Source: Halococcus qingdaonensis | Lineage (GTDB): Archaea > Halobacteriota > Halobacteria > Halobacteriales > Halococcaceae | DNA: 64,000 nucleotides | Assembly (NCBI RefSeq): GCF_024508235.1 | Contig: NZ_CP101943.1 | Location: forward strand, 1,488,001-1,552,000 | Reading direction: 5' to 3' | In this document: positions 9,271-17,678 of the stretch, piece after piece | Layout: every line of letters begins with the position of its first letter | Position numbering within the stretch: position 1 is the stretch's first letter | Translations under genes and position numbers: made by a program | Notes under the pieces: model-generated | The model's database searches: none | What the model was told of the DNA's origin: nothing | What the model saw: only the letters and a program-made list of their open reading frames with translations

Positions 9271-9286
9271 GCTTTGCGAGGTACTG
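9271..9286 (-). repeat. IS terminal inverted repeat, right
   Basis: Exact reverse complement of bases 7888-7903. It is followed at once by the right copy of the ATCAT target duplication (9287-9291). Confidence 0.95.
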
Positions 9287-9313
9287 ATCATGTGTTCCAG
9301 AGCGCGAGAACGG

Positions 9314-9320
9314 AAATAAG
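9314..9320 (-). promoter_or_regulatory. orphaned TATA box of the GrpB gene
   Basis: On the minus strand CTTATTT lies 23-29 bases before the ATG held in the right target-duplication copy (9289-9291). Before the insertion this would have been the leaderless promoter of the GrpB gene. It now faces into the IS and would drive only a 34-codon frame ending at 9187. Confidence 0.55.
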
Positions 9321-9381
9321 CCGCTCGTCCGAGCCGTCCTTCGATGAGCGGCACAACCACTATGAGTGGTGGACGCTCACA

Positions 9382-10575
9382 ATGTCCATGGCTGCCTTCG
9401 AGACCGACGTACACGAGATGATCCGGGAGGCGACGCGGGAGATCGCCGCCGAGTACGACGCCGAATACTGGCGCGAGTGCGTCAACGAGAAACAGTTTCC
9501 CGAGGAATACTGGCAGGACCTCGCGGACAACGGCTGGCTCGGCGTCGCCATCCCCGAGGAGTACGGTGGGGAAGGGATGGGGATGCTCGAAATGGCGATC
9601 GTCATCGAGGAGCTCTCGCGCGGCGGCGGACAGGGCGGGATTATTTTCGTCCTCACACCCGTGTTCGGCGGCGTCGGCATCGAACGCCACGGTACCGAGG
9701 CCCAGAAGGAGGAGTATCTCCCGAAGATCGCGGACGGCGACATGCGCTTCTGCATGGGACTGACCGAACCGCGTGCAGGCACGAACACGCTCAACATCGA
9801 CACCGAGGCCGAACGCGTTGATCGTGCCGGCGGGCACGCGGGCGACGAGTTCGTGCTCTCGGGCCAGAAGACGTTCATCAGCGGCGTCGAGAACGCCGAC
9901 GAGATGCTACTCGTCGCGCGCACGTCCGAACTCGATCCCTCGAACCCCACCCACGGGGTCACGATGTTCCTCGTCCCGGAACCGGCCGATCAGGACGGGA
10001 TCTCGCTGACGCCCGTGGAGACCACGGTGCCGTGGTTCGAGACCCAGTACCAGGTCGACATCGACGGACTGCGCGTCCACGAGGACCGTATCCTCGGGGC
10101 CGAGGACGGTGGGCTCTACCTCCTGTTCGATACCCTTAACACCGAGCGCATCGGCGGCGCGGCGAGCGCTCTCGGAGGCGGACTGCGCGCGATCGATCTC
10201 GCGGTCGAGTACGCCAACGACCGTGATGTGTTCGGCCAGCCGATCGGGAGCCATCAGGCCATCCAGCACCCGCTGGCCGAGCACTACGCCAAACTCACCG
10301 CCGCCCAGCAGCTCACCTACGATGCCGCCGCCAAGTGGGACGACGGCGAGGACTGCGGCATGGAGGCCAACGCGGCCAAACTGCTGACGAGCGAGTTCGC
10401 CACCGAGGCAGCCTCACAGGCGATCCAGACCCACGGCGGCAACGGGTTCACGCCCGAGTACGAGGTCTACGACCTCTGGCAGAACTCCCGGCTCACCCAG
10501 ACCGCGCCCGTCTCGAACGAGATGGCGAAGAACTTCATCGCTGAGCACCATCTCGGCCTACCTCGGTCGTACTGA
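9382..10575 (+). CDS. acyl-CoA dehydrogenase family protein
   Basis: 397 residues from ATG 9382 (a second ATG follows two codons later). Family features are complete: GWLGVAIPEEYGGEGMG, FCMGLTEPRAGTN, FVLSGQKTFISG, ALGGGLRAIDLAVEYANDR and QTHGGNGFTPEYEV. One oddity: where most family members have the catalytic Glu in IYEGTSEIQ, this protein has TQTAPVSNEM, so the base is absent at that place. Some subgroups carry it elsewhere, so activity is not excluded. It would oxidise an acyl-CoA with FAD and pass electrons to ETF. It lies next to the IS. Confidence 0.88.
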   Translation: MSMAAFETDVHEMIREATREIAAEYDAEYWRECVNEKQFPEEYWQDLADNGWLGVAIPEEYGGEGMGMLEMAIVIEELSRGGGQGGIIFVLTPVFGGVGIERHGTEAQKEEYLPKIADGDMRFCMGLTEPRAGTNTLNIDTEAERVDRAGGHAGDEFVLSGQKTFISGVENADEMLLVARTSELDPSNPTHGVTMFLVPEPADQDGISLTPVETTVPWFETQYQVDIDGLRVHEDRILGAEDGGLYLLFDTLNTERIGGAASALGGGLRAIDLAVEYANDRDVFGQPIGSHQAIQHPLAEHYAKLTAAQQLTYDAAAKWDDGEDCGMEANAAKLLTSEFATEAASQAIQTHGGNGFTPEYEVYDLWQNSRLTQTAPVSNEMAKNFIAEHHLGLPRSY

Positions 10576-10621
10576 GCACGATGAGATTTCGGGGGAAGAG
10601 GCGATCGACCAGTGCCGGGTT

Positions 10622-11590
10622 TTACTCCGACGTGACCACACGGTTTTCGAGCGTCCCGATACCCTCGACTGACAGCGCGATGCGGTCGCCGTCGTCCAGG
10701 AAGCGCCCGATTTCGAGGCCACAGCCCTCGCCGACCGTGCCGCTACCGATGACGTCGCCGGGATGGAGGGGTTCGTCGCGCGAGACGTGGGCGACGATCT
10801 CCGCGAAGGTGTGTTCCATCGCGCCGGGTGTGCCAGATGACCACGTCTCGCCGTCGATTTCGGCCGTCATCGTCGCACTTTCGACGTCGAAGGAGTCGGC
10901 CGTCACGAGATACGGCCCGAGCGCGTTGGCGAAGTCCTTGCCCTTCGCCGGCCCGAGGTTTCCCTCCATCTCGCGACCCTGCACGTCGCGCGCGCTGAAG
11001 TCGTTGAAGATGGTATAGCCCGCGATGTACGAATCGGCCGCTTCGACCGGAATGTCGCGGCCCTCGCGGCCGATGACCGCTGCGAGTTCGAGTTCGAAAT
11101 CCATCAGCTCCGAGGAATCGGGCCAGACGACCGTCTCGCCGGTACCGCGGATCGAATCGGGATTGCCTTTGTAGTAGATCGGTTGTTCGTACCAGACTTC
11201 AGGAACGTCCTCGCCCATCGTGTTCGCGACGTGCTCCTCGAAGGCCATGCAGTCGCGCAGCGAGTTCGGGCGCGGAAGTGGGCTCAGGAGTTGCACGTCG
11301 TCGGAATCGAAGACGATGCATGCATCGTTCGGGCCGCGTTCGCGGCCGTCGCGCTCCACGAACGAAACGACGTCTCGGGCGGCCTCGATCGCACGCTCGC
11401 CACGTTCGAGAAAGGCGATCATCTCGGGTGGCGCGATGGATTCGGCGAGTTCCACGGGCGTCGGTTCGCCTCGCTCGTCGAGCACGCAGGCGTAGCCAGT
11501 CGTCGCGTCGACGAGTCCCGATTCGGTGTTGATCCCCACACGTCGTTTCGGTCCGAGCTGCGTGTCGACCGCGAACGTGGCGAGTTGCAT
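10622..11590 (-). CDS. fumarylacetoacetate hydrolase (FAH) family protein
   Basis: 322 residues from ATG 11590 (MQLATFAV); an ATG eight codons upstream is less likely. Family motifs: RDCMAFEEHV, YYKGNPDSI, the metal-binding FELELAAVIGREGRDI and YTIFNDFSARDVQ, then GPAKGKDFANALGPYLVT and LHPGDVIGSGTVG. Members split C-C bonds or hydrate keto acids in aromatic breakdown (fumarylacetoacetate, 2-oxohept-3-ene-dioate, acylpyruvate). Exact substrate unclear; the neighbouring acyl-CoA genes suggest a catabolic role. Confidence 0.87.
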   Translation of the reverse strand: MQLATFAVDTQLGPKRRVGINTESGLVDATTGYACVLDERGEPTPVELAESIAPPEMIAFLERGERAIEAARDVVSFVERDGRERGPNDACIVFDSDDVQLLSPLPRPNSLRDCMAFEEHVANTMGEDVPEVWYEQPIYYKGNPDSIRGTGETVVWPDSSELMDFELELAAVIGREGRDIPVEAADSYIAGYTIFNDFSARDVQGREMEGNLGPAKGKDFANALGPYLVTADSFDVESATMTAEIDGETWSSGTPGAMEHTFAEIVAHVSRDEPLHPGDVIGSGTVGEGCGLEIGRFLDDGDRIALSVEGIGTLENRVVTSE

Positions 11591-11669
11591 GCGTGAACGC
11601 TCGTGCCCACGCACCTATACGTTCCCCCAGGCCGCGTGGGTTTATGCGCCCGCGGCGACAGCGGATCGC

Positions 11670-12173
11670 ATGGTCATCCGTTCGTTCGAGGGCACCGAAC
11701 CCACCATCCACGAGTCGGCGCGCGTCGACGAATCGGCGGTCGTCATCGGCGACGTCACGATCGAGGCCGAGGCGAGCGTCTGGCCGAACGTCACCCTCCG
11801 TGGCGATTCGGGCGCGATCGTCCTCCGCGAGGGCGCGAACGTCCAGGACAACGCGGTCTGCCACGAGGGCTGCGAGATCGGCCCCGGCGCGACCGTCGGC
11901 CACACGGCCATCGTCCACGCAGCCACGGTCGGCGAGCGCGCGATGGTGGGGATGAGCGCGACCGTGCTCGGCGACGCACACATCGGCGAGGAGAGTCTCG
12001 TCGCGGCGGGCAGCGTCGTCACCGAAGGGATGGACGTCCCGCCGAACACGCTCGTCGCCGGGACGCCCGCCGAAATCCGTAAAGAGGTCGAAGATTCACC
12101 GTGGATCCATGCCGGCAAACACTACGTCGAGCTGGCGAAACGCCACGACCGCTCGTCCGAGCGCGTCGACTGA
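11670..12173 (+). CDS. gamma-carbonic anhydrase-like hexapeptide repeat protein
   Basis: 167 residues built of left-handed beta-helix hexapeptide repeats. The three zinc-ligand histidines of gamma-carbonic anhydrases are present as His65 (NAVCH), His78 (VGH) and His83 (IVH), with the 5-residue spacing of the last two conserved. RGDSGAIVLREGANVQDN is also typical. It belongs to the short Cam-H/PaaY/YrdA type that lacks the acidic loop, so whether it hydrates CO2 is open. Diverges from the FAH gene, which starts 80 bases away on the other strand. Confidence 0.85.
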   Translation: MVIRSFEGTEPTIHESARVDESAVVIGDVTIEAEASVWPNVTLRGDSGAIVLREGANVQDNAVCHEGCEIGPGATVGHTAIVHAATVGERAMVGMSATVLGDAHIGEESLVAAGSVVTEGMDVPPNTLVAGTPAEIRKEVEDSPWIHAGKHYVELAKRHDRSSERVD

Positions 12174-12174
12174 C

Positions 12175-12768
12175 TTACCACAGCCGCGCCGCCGTGGCGA
12201 GCACCCAGACCGAGAGACAGGCCGAGCCGACGAGCTCCGGCAGCGCCAGCCCGCCCGGCGTGCCTGCCCCGAACCACACCGCCCAGCCGAGAACGTGGAC
12301 GAGCGCCAGCGCGAGCGTCGCGAGACCGCGAGCCCGTGTGCCAGTACGCACGTCGCCAACGCCGTCGAAAACGAACGCGACGGTGAACGCGAGGAAGAAG
12401 CCGACCGCCACGAGCCCGTGCTCGGGAGCCGGCAGCGCGAAGACGCCGATCAATGAGAGGGAGACCGCCGCCAGCGCGAAGGCGAGGCTGCCGGCAGCGT
12501 GGAGCAGCGTGCGGGCGTTCTTAGCGAGGACGACGGCGAACGGGAGCGCGAGCACGCCCGAAAAGAGTAGTCCGTAATTGAACACGGCCGTCGAGGCCCA
12601 ACTCGCACGTCCGAGATCGGACAGCGCGCTCGTCGAAAACGTGAATCGCGTCGAGAGCAAGATGGCGACGGTGATCGCCCCGAGCGCGACGACGATCGAG
12701 AACACGCCGAACGCCGCGGCGAGCCTGTTCGCTCGTGTGGACGGTGTCGGGTCGGGCGAATTCGTCAT
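12175..12768 (-). CDS. DUF998-type membrane protein
   Basis: 197 residues with six predicted membrane helices. The N-terminal segment FTFSTSALSDLGRASWASTAVFNYGLL is the mark of the DUF998 family of archaeal and bacterial membrane proteins of unknown function. It ends one base past the gamma-carbonic anhydrase gene, which converges on it. No catalytic residues stand out. Confidence 0.75.
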   Translation of the reverse strand: MTNSPDPTPSTRANRLAAAFGVFSIVVALGAITVAILLSTRFTFSTSALSDLGRASWASTAVFNYGLLFSGVLALPFAVVLAKNARTLLHAAGSLAFALAAVSLSLIGVFALPAPEHGLVAVGFFLAFTVAFVFDGVGDVRTGTRARGLATLALALVHVLGWAVWFGAGTPGGLALPELVGSACLSVWVLATAARLW

Positions 12769-12853
12769 TATCGTTCAGAACCGCGGCCGGTCGTCCCTTC
12801 AGCCTACCGTCGCGCTCGACACACGACACTCGACGATCCGCAGCGTCGATCCG

Positions 12854-13954
12854 TCAGCCGAAGAAGTCGACGAGTCGGCGACCCGCCGTCTCGATCTCGG
12901 GTGAGACGAGCGCGAACCGGAACCAATCGGCGCGCGCCTCGCCGAAGGTTTCGCCGGGCATGGCGGCGACGCCGGCCTCGTCGATGAGCCGCTCGGCGTT
13001 CGTCATCGTTCCAGGAAACCCCGGAAAGCGCGCCATCACGTAGAACCCGCCGTCGGGGGTGGTGTACTCCGCCCCGGCGTCGTCGAGCGCGGCGGTGAAG
13101 CTGTCGATGCGGCGCACGAGGCGCTCGCGATTGCGCTCGTAATACTCGGGGCCAGTTCCACGGAGCGCGCGGAGAACGGCGTACTGGGCGGGTCGGCTCC
13201 CGGCGACGTTGACGAGCATGTGGCGACTGCGCACCCCATCAACCAGTTCGTCCGGAAAGACACCGTAGCCGACACGAAAGCCCGTGATAGCCATCGACTT
13301 CGAGAAGGCGTTCGTCACGATCCGGTGTGACGAATCGACCGCGAGCGCGCTCGCGAACTTCCCCGTATAATCGAAGTGGTCGTACACCTCGTCGCTCACG
13401 AGAATCGCGTCGTGCGCCGCGGCGATTTCGACCAGTTCGGCCATCGTTTCCTCGCCGTAGACCGCGCCCGTCGGGTTGTTCGGCGTGTTGACGACGATGG
13501 CGGCCGTCTCGTCGCTCGCGCGCTCGCGGACGGCAGCGGGATCGAGCGAGCCGTCGGCGTCGACCGGGACGTAGCGGGGAACGCCGCCGAACAGCTGTGT
13601 TTTGCCGGGGTAGTAGGGGTAGACCGGATCGGTGAGCAGCACCTCCGTGCCCGCGTCGCGGTCGAGCGCCGCCGCCAGCGCGAGCGAGTTCGCCTCGCCG
13701 GCCCCGTTGGTGACGACGACGTTCTCGATGGCGACGCCGCGTCGGGCGGCGATCTCCTCGCGGAGCTCCGCGAGCCCCGCGCTCGGCGGGTACTGATAGT
13801 CGTTGCCGTCCAGATCGGCGAATTCGTGGAGCCCCTCGCCGATCGCCGAGGGTGCGTTCCAGTCGGGCCCGCCGCTGACCAGTTCGACGACGTCCCGCTC
13901 GGCGGCCGCCGCGTACTGCATCAGCCGGAAGAACTGCGGCGTCTGATACTCCAT
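12854..13954 (-). CDS. PLP-dependent class I/II aminotransferase
   Basis: 366 residues, fold type I. Visible are the N-terminal VSGGPDW / DYQYPPSAGLAELREEIA segment, VVVNTPNNPTGAVYG, the Asp-Tyr region SDEVYDHFDY, and the PLP lysine in NAFSKSMAITGFRVGY. It transfers amino groups between an amino acid and a 2-oxo acid in the cytoplasm. The AspC/aromatic-aminotransferase-like layout does not fix the substrate. Start ATG 13954 is well placed for the family. Confidence 0.88.
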   Translation of the reverse strand: MEYQTPQFFRLMQYAAAAERDVVELVSGGPDWNAPSAIGEGLHEFADLDGNDYQYPPSAGLAELREEIAARRGVAIENVVVTNGAGEANSLALAAALDRDAGTEVLLTDPVYPYYPGKTQLFGGVPRYVPVDADGSLDPAAVRERASDETAAIVVNTPNNPTGAVYGEETMAELVEIAAAHDAILVSDEVYDHFDYTGKFASALAVDSSHRIVTNAFSKSMAITGFRVGYGVFPDELVDGVRSRHMLVNVAGSRPAQYAVLRALRGTGPEYYERNRERLVRRIDSFTAALDDAGAEYTTPDGGFYVMARFPGFPGTMTNAERLIDEAGVAAMPGETFGEARADWFRFALVSPEIETAGRRLVDFFG

Positions 13955-14037
13955 GGATCGCCTGACGGTCGCCGCCTATTCGGTCTTTCCGCTCCGGGAG
14001 GGGTGGGTTTTTGCCCGCGGCGGGCAAGCGCTCACCC

Positions 14038-14556
14038 ATGACCGCCGACGCGATCGAACGACGGCTCGGCGACGCGCTCCGGGAGAGCGACGCGACGATC
14101 GCGGTCGCCGAATCCTGTACCGGCGGGCTCGTGGGCTCGCTGTTGACCGACGTTCCTGGATCGAGCGATTACTTCGATCGGTCGCTCGTCACCTACTCCT
14201 CGCGAGCCAAACGCGCGCTGCTGGCCGTCAGTCGCGAGAGCCTCGACGCCCACGGCGCGGTGAGCGAACCGGTCGCCCGCGAGATGGCCCGTGGCGCGCG
14301 CGATACTGCCGACGCGACCTGGGGGCTCGCCACGACCGGCATCGCGGGCCCCGACGGCGGCACCGACGAGAAACCGGTCGGCACGGTCTACATCGGTGTC
14401 GCCCACGCCGGCGAGTGGGGCACCGGCGAGTCGACGAGCAGGGTCGAACACCACGTCTTCGACGGCACGCGCACGGAGGTCAAAGAGAAGATCGCTCGAC
14501 GTGCGCTCACCGCGGTGCTCAAGGCGCTCGACGATCGCGAGCAGGAAGCGACTTAG
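14038..14556 (+). CDS. CinA C-terminal-domain (nicotinamide-nucleotide amidohydrolase-like) protein
   Basis: 172 residues. AVAESCTGGLVGSLL at 22-36, VPGSSDYFDRSLVTYSS and TGIAGPDGGTDEKPVGTVYI are the conserved blocks of the PncC/CinA-C family, which turns NMN into nicotinate mononucleotide in pyridine nucleotide salvage. It stands alone, without the molybdopterin-binding CinA N domain. ATG 14038 is preferred to an ATG nine codons upstream because it matches the family start. Confidence 0.85.
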   Translation: MTADAIERRLGDALRESDATIAVAESCTGGLVGSLLTDVPGSSDYFDRSLVTYSSRAKRALLAVSRESLDAHGAVSEPVAREMARGARDTADATWGLATTGIAGPDGGTDEKPVGTVYIGVAHAGEWGTGESTSRVEHHVFDGTRTEVKEKIARRALTAVLKALDDREQEAT

Positions 14557-14583
14557 GGGACACCCGCGTCGGAAGAATCGAGA

Positions 14584-15072
14584 ATGAACAAGCGCGGCCA
14601 CGTGCTCAACGCGATCGTCCTGAGCGTCGGGCTCGCCTGTCTCGCCCACCCGTCGCTCGACGCTGCGACGGTCCGGGCGGCCGTCGCCATCGGCGTGCCC
14701 GTCACCCTCGGCGCGCTCATCCCCGACGTCGACACCGCCTTCGGCACCCACCGCAAGACGCTGCACAACCTCCCCGTCCTGCTGCTCTTCTTCGTCTATC
14801 CGTTCTACTTCGGCAACCTCCAGTTCGTCTGGATCGGCGTTGCCACCCACTACGTGCTCGATCTGTTCGGGTCGAAACGCGGGCTCGCACTGCTCTACCC
14901 GCTCGATCGCGCCGAGTTCGACGTTCCCGTCGGCGTTTCTGCACGGAGTCGCTACGCCGGCGGGCTGATGGTGCTCATCACGGCGTTCGAGCTCGCCGTC
15001 GCTGCCGCGCTCGCGTACGATCTCCCACGCCGACTCGTCGCGAGCGGCCTGCGCGCGAGCGGGCTCGCCTGA
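14584..15072 (+). CDS. metal-dependent hydrolase-like membrane protein (DUF457/YdjM type)
   Basis: 162 residues, four predicted membrane helices. MNKRGHVLNA at the start, GALIPDVDTAFGTHRKTLHNLP and THYVLDLF supply the spaced His/Asp residues of the LexA-regulated YdjM family of inner-membrane putative metal-dependent hydrolases. Substrate unknown. It follows the CinA-like gene by 27 bases and may share its transcript. Confidence 0.78.
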   Translation: MNKRGHVLNAIVLSVGLACLAHPSLDAATVRAAVAIGVPVTLGALIPDVDTAFGTHRKTLHNLPVLLLFFVYPFYFGNLQFVWIGVATHYVLDLFGSKRGLALLYPLDRAEFDVPVGVSARSRYAGGLMVLITAFELAVAAALAYDLPRRLVASGLRASGLA

Positions 15073-15138
15073 ATGTGATGAGGTTCGCCTGAGCCGAGAG
15101 CAGAACAGGTATCACCGGCGAGCGAATCACAGGAAACG

Positions 15139-16149
15139 ATGACTGCAGGCAGAACCGTCGGCGTCTGTGTGGTCGTTTTCGCGCTGCTCGCGGCGGGCGT
15201 CGCCGGCACCGCGAGCGCACAGAGCGCGCCGACGCCGATCGACTCGTGTCGGACGATCGCCGACGACGGCGAGTATGTGCTCACCGCCGACATCGCGAAC
15301 AGCTCCCAGTCGACGTGCATCCAGATCCTGTCGAGCGACGTCACCTTCGACGGTGGCGGCCACACGATCGGGGGCGCGAACGCCAACGATAGCGTCGGTG
15401 TGAAGGTGAACAACTCGCTGACGAGCCTCTCGAACGTCACCGTCAGAAACGTCTCGACGACCGGCTGGACGACCGGCGTCCAGTATCTCGATGTCGCGAA
15501 CGGCAGCATCGAGGACGTCACCGCGAACGGCAACGACCGCCACGGCATCCGCCTGCGCGCCGCGAACGACGCACGCGTCGAGAACGTCACCGCGACCGAC
15601 AACGGCCGCTGGAGCCTCTACACCGTCGGCAACACGACCGTCACCGGCACTGGCTTCGCGACGGGCTCGACGGACAACGCCTCGTTCACCGCTAGCGACG
15701 TCGCGCTCACGGGCGTCGGCTCGCCGCCGGGCGGGCTCGACAACCGCTCGACGGTCGGCCAGCGCCTCGGCGCGGTCGCCACGGGCGACAACAGCTCGCT
15801 CCGGCTCGGCATCGGCTACGACGAGGCGAACGTGACGCGCGCGAACGTGACCGAGAACAGCCTCCGGATGTGGCGCTTCGAGGGCAACTGGAGCCAGCCC
15901 GACGGCGTGAACTTCGTCAACATCGAGCAGGACCGCGTCGTCGCCGAGGTGGAGAACGTCGACAACGCGAGCGTGCTCGCCCCGGTCGGCGACGTCCAGA
16001 CGCCGACGCCGACACCGACTCCGACCGCCACGGCGACCGAGGCAGCCGCCAACACGACGAGCAGTTCCAACGGACCGGGCTTCGGGATCGGACTCGCGCT
16101 CGTCGCGGTTCTCGCGAGCGCGTTCGTCCTCCTGCGCCGGGATCAGTAG
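15139..16149 (+). CDS. NosD-like right-handed beta-helix surface protein with PGF-CTERM
   Basis: 336 residues. A signal peptide (GVCVVVFALLAAGVAGTASA) is followed by SCRTIADDGEYVLTADI and parallel beta-helix repeats (VTFDGGGHTIGG, VTVRNVSTTGWTTGV, IEDVTANGNDRHGIRLR), then a Thr/Pro/Ala stalk from about residue 285 and a C-terminal GPGFGIGLALVAVLASA helix ending in RR. That tail is the PGF-CTERM signal cut and lipid-anchored by archaeosortase A, so the mature protein sits outside the cell. Several N-x-S/T sites suggest N-glycosylation. Ligand unknown. A paralogue lies at 18428-19732. Confidence 0.85.
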   Translation: MTAGRTVGVCVVVFALLAAGVAGTASAQSAPTPIDSCRTIADDGEYVLTADIANSSQSTCIQILSSDVTFDGGGHTIGGANANDSVGVKVNNSLTSLSNVTVRNVSTTGWTTGVQYLDVANGSIEDVTANGNDRHGIRLRAANDARVENVTATDNGRWSLYTVGNTTVTGTGFATGSTDNASFTASDVALTGVGSPPGGLDNRSTVGQRLGAVATGDNSSLRLGIGYDEANVTRANVTENSLRMWRFEGNWSQPDGVNFVNIEQDRVVAEVENVDNASVLAPVGDVQTPTPTPTPTATATEAAANTTSSSNGPGFGIGLALVAVLASAFVLLRRDQ

Positions 16150-16907
16150 ACTCGCACGTCGTCGAATCGCCCTTCGTAGTAGTCCTGTTCGGGGTGGGTT
16201 GGCTCGGTGCCGGAGAGGACAAGCCGATCGAACTTCGTCACGCTGTTTTCGTAGCCCAGGTGGGCGAACTCAGCGGCGCTCCGCAGACGATGGATCGCGC
16301 CCGATCGGTGTTCGACGCGCCGGGCGATTCCCTCGCGAAACGCCGTCAACAAGTCGTCCACCCCGCCGATCGCCCGCTCGAACGCGGTCCAGACCTCGCC
16401 GACCGTCCGCTCGCGGTGGGCGTACGAGGAACCGAACGTCGGGAGCGAGAGCGAGGCGGCGATCGAGCGCGCGCGGCGGTTGTGGTGGGCCCAGTGTTTC
16501 GGGTTGTAGATCTCGACGGCGTCGACGAGCTCGCGATACCGGTCGATGGTTTCGCGATCGAGACTCACGTTCAGGAATTCGGGATGAGGAACCAGCACGA
16601 CCGCGTTCTGGCGGCGGAGTTCGGCCATCGTGCCCGCGAGCGTGAGGAAATCGGGGATCGGCTCGTCGAGTCCGAACGCGAGGACGTGCCGGCGGTTGCG
16701 CCACGACCCCGTGAACAGTTCGCGACCCGGGATCACCAGGAGCTCGTCGTCGCTGTGTTCGCGTGCTTTCGCGCGGACGTCGGCCAGCTGGGTGAAATGC
16801 GGCGCGTAGACCAGCGCGTCGAGACCGTACCGTTTGGCTCGGCGGACGACCCGCTCGTCGAGGACCTTGACGTGCGGATCGACGCGAAACGACTCGTTCG
16901 GCGTCAC
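16143..16907 (-). CDS. PHP-domain metal-dependent phosphoesterase-like protein
   Basis: 254 residues from a GTG at 16907; a TATA box centred about 25 bases upstream (16929-16935) supports this start rather than the longer frame reaching into vapB. RVDPHVKVLDE stands in for the usual DxHxH motif of PHP proteins, then VIPGRELFTG, VLVPHPEF, VEIYNPKHW and FGSSYAHRERTVGEVWT follow the PHP order. The first motif is degenerate (His-Val-Lys instead of His-x-His), so catalysis is uncertain. It overlaps the PGF-CTERM gene by 7 bases at the 3' end. Confidence 0.75.
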   Translation of the reverse strand: MTPNESFRVDPHVKVLDERVVRRAKRYGLDALVYAPHFTQLADVRAKAREHSDDELLVIPGRELFTGSWRNRRHVLAFGLDEPIPDFLTLAGTMAELRRQNAVVLVPHPEFLNVSLDRETIDRYRELVDAVEIYNPKHWAHHNRRARSIAASLSLPTFGSSYAHRERTVGEVWTAFERAIGGVDDLLTAFREGIARRVEHRSGAIHRLRSAAEFAHLGYENSVTKFDRLVLSGTEPTHPEQDYYEGRFDDVRVY

Positions 16908-16964
16908 TGATTCGAGATCGGTCGCCGACGTATAGCGGTTTCCGATTCGATCCTCGCCGATGGA

Positions 16965-16991
16965 GTTAACTACACGTACACGTACGTGTAG
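16965..16991 (+). promoter_or_regulatory. vapBC promoter and probable VapB operator
   Basis: A TATA-like GTTAACT (16965-16971) is joined to an inverted repeat at 16970-16991: CTACACGTAC, two bases, GTACGTGTAG (10-bp perfect arms). It ends 4 bases before the vapB ATG. A repressor bound here would cover the transcription start, as expected for antitoxin autoregulation. Confidence 0.65.
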
Positions 16992-16995
16992 ACGT

Positions 16996-17232
16996 ATGGC
17001 GACGAAGACGCTCACCATCACCGAAGAGGCCTACGAGTCGCTGAAGGCCCACAAACACGACGACGAGAGCTTCACGGAGACGGTACTCCGACTGACGGAC
17101 GGCGAGCGCGACGTCTGGAAAGGCCATGGAGCACTCGCCGACGTCGAGGGGTTCCGCGAGGTGGTCGACGCGGTCCACGAGGAACTGAACGAGGACTTCG
17201 ACCGGAGAGAGGATGCTCTGTACGGACAGTAG
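16996..17232 (+). CDS. vapB: VapB-family antitoxin
   Basis: 78 residues. MATKTLTITEEAYESLKAHK is the archaeal VapB N terminus (beta strand plus helix for DNA binding), with SFTETVLRLT next and an acidic C-terminal half that should wrap the toxin. It neutralises the PIN-domain RNase encoded immediately downstream and overlapping by 20 bases. Expected to repress its own promoter through the inverted repeat just upstream. Start is leaderless by TATA spacing. Confidence 0.85.
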   Translation: MATKTLTITEEAYESLKAHKHDDESFTETVLRLTDGERDVWKGHGALADVEGFREVVDAVHEELNEDFDRREDALYGQ

Positions 17233-17602
17233 CTTCCTCATCGACTACCTGACCGAAGCCGGCGGCGGCCCGGCGGCGGACTTCCTCGACGCTCACGACG
17301 ACGAGTCGTTTTACGCACCGACGATCGCGCTGTTCGAGATCTACTGCGGACCGACCGGCAATGGGACCGTTCCCGTCGAGCGCATCGCCAGCCTGGTCGA
17401 CTGGCTCGAACCGCTCCCGTTCACCGATGCCGTGGCTCGCGAGGCAGCCCGAATCCGTCGTGAACTCCGCGAAACGAGCCGATCGCTCGGCACTGCTGAC
17501 GTACTCATCGCCGCCACCACACGGCAGGCCGGTGCGACGCTCGTGACCGCCGATTCGGATTTCACGACGGTCGATGATCTCTCGGTGAAAACGTTTCGCT
17601 GA
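17213..17602 (+). CDS. vapC: VapC-family PIN-domain toxin
   Basis: 129 residues. The acidic PIN active site is complete: Asp5 (TDSSFLIDYL), Glu42 (ALFEIYCG), Asp96 (GTADVLIAA) and Asp114/Asp116 (TADSDF). VapC toxins are magnesium-dependent RNases that usually cut tRNA or rRNA. Its start lies inside vapB, so the pair is translationally coupled. Nothing suggests decay, so the module should be active. Confidence 0.88.
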   Translation: MLCTDSSFLIDYLTEAGGGPAADFLDAHDDESFYAPTIALFEIYCGPTGNGTVPVERIASLVDWLEPLPFTDAVAREAARIRRELRETSRSLGTADVLIAATTRQAGATLVTADSDFTTVDDLSVKTFR

Positions 17603-17678
17603 TTCGACCGTCCGACGAACTACCGTTTCTCGCTCTATTCGGTACAGCGAAGCTGCGCTGACTGCGTGAAGAACCGTT

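Larger units (their letters stand above)
7888..9286 (-). mobile_element. complete ISH3-family insertion sequence, 1,399 bp
   Basis: Perfect 16-bp terminal inverted repeats (7888-7903 and 9271-9286, CAGTACCTCGCAAAGC) enclose one transposase gene, and a 5-bp direct repeat ATCAT flanks them (7883-7887 and 9287-9291). Size, 5-bp duplication and transposase type agree with the haloarchaeal ISH3 group. Intact ends and target duplication mean a recent or at least undecayed insertion. Confidence 0.93.

Noticed and set aside
16908-17021. Longer form of the PHP protein starting at 17021
   Set aside because: It would overlap vapB and its operator. The GTG at 16907 has a TATA box at the right distance.
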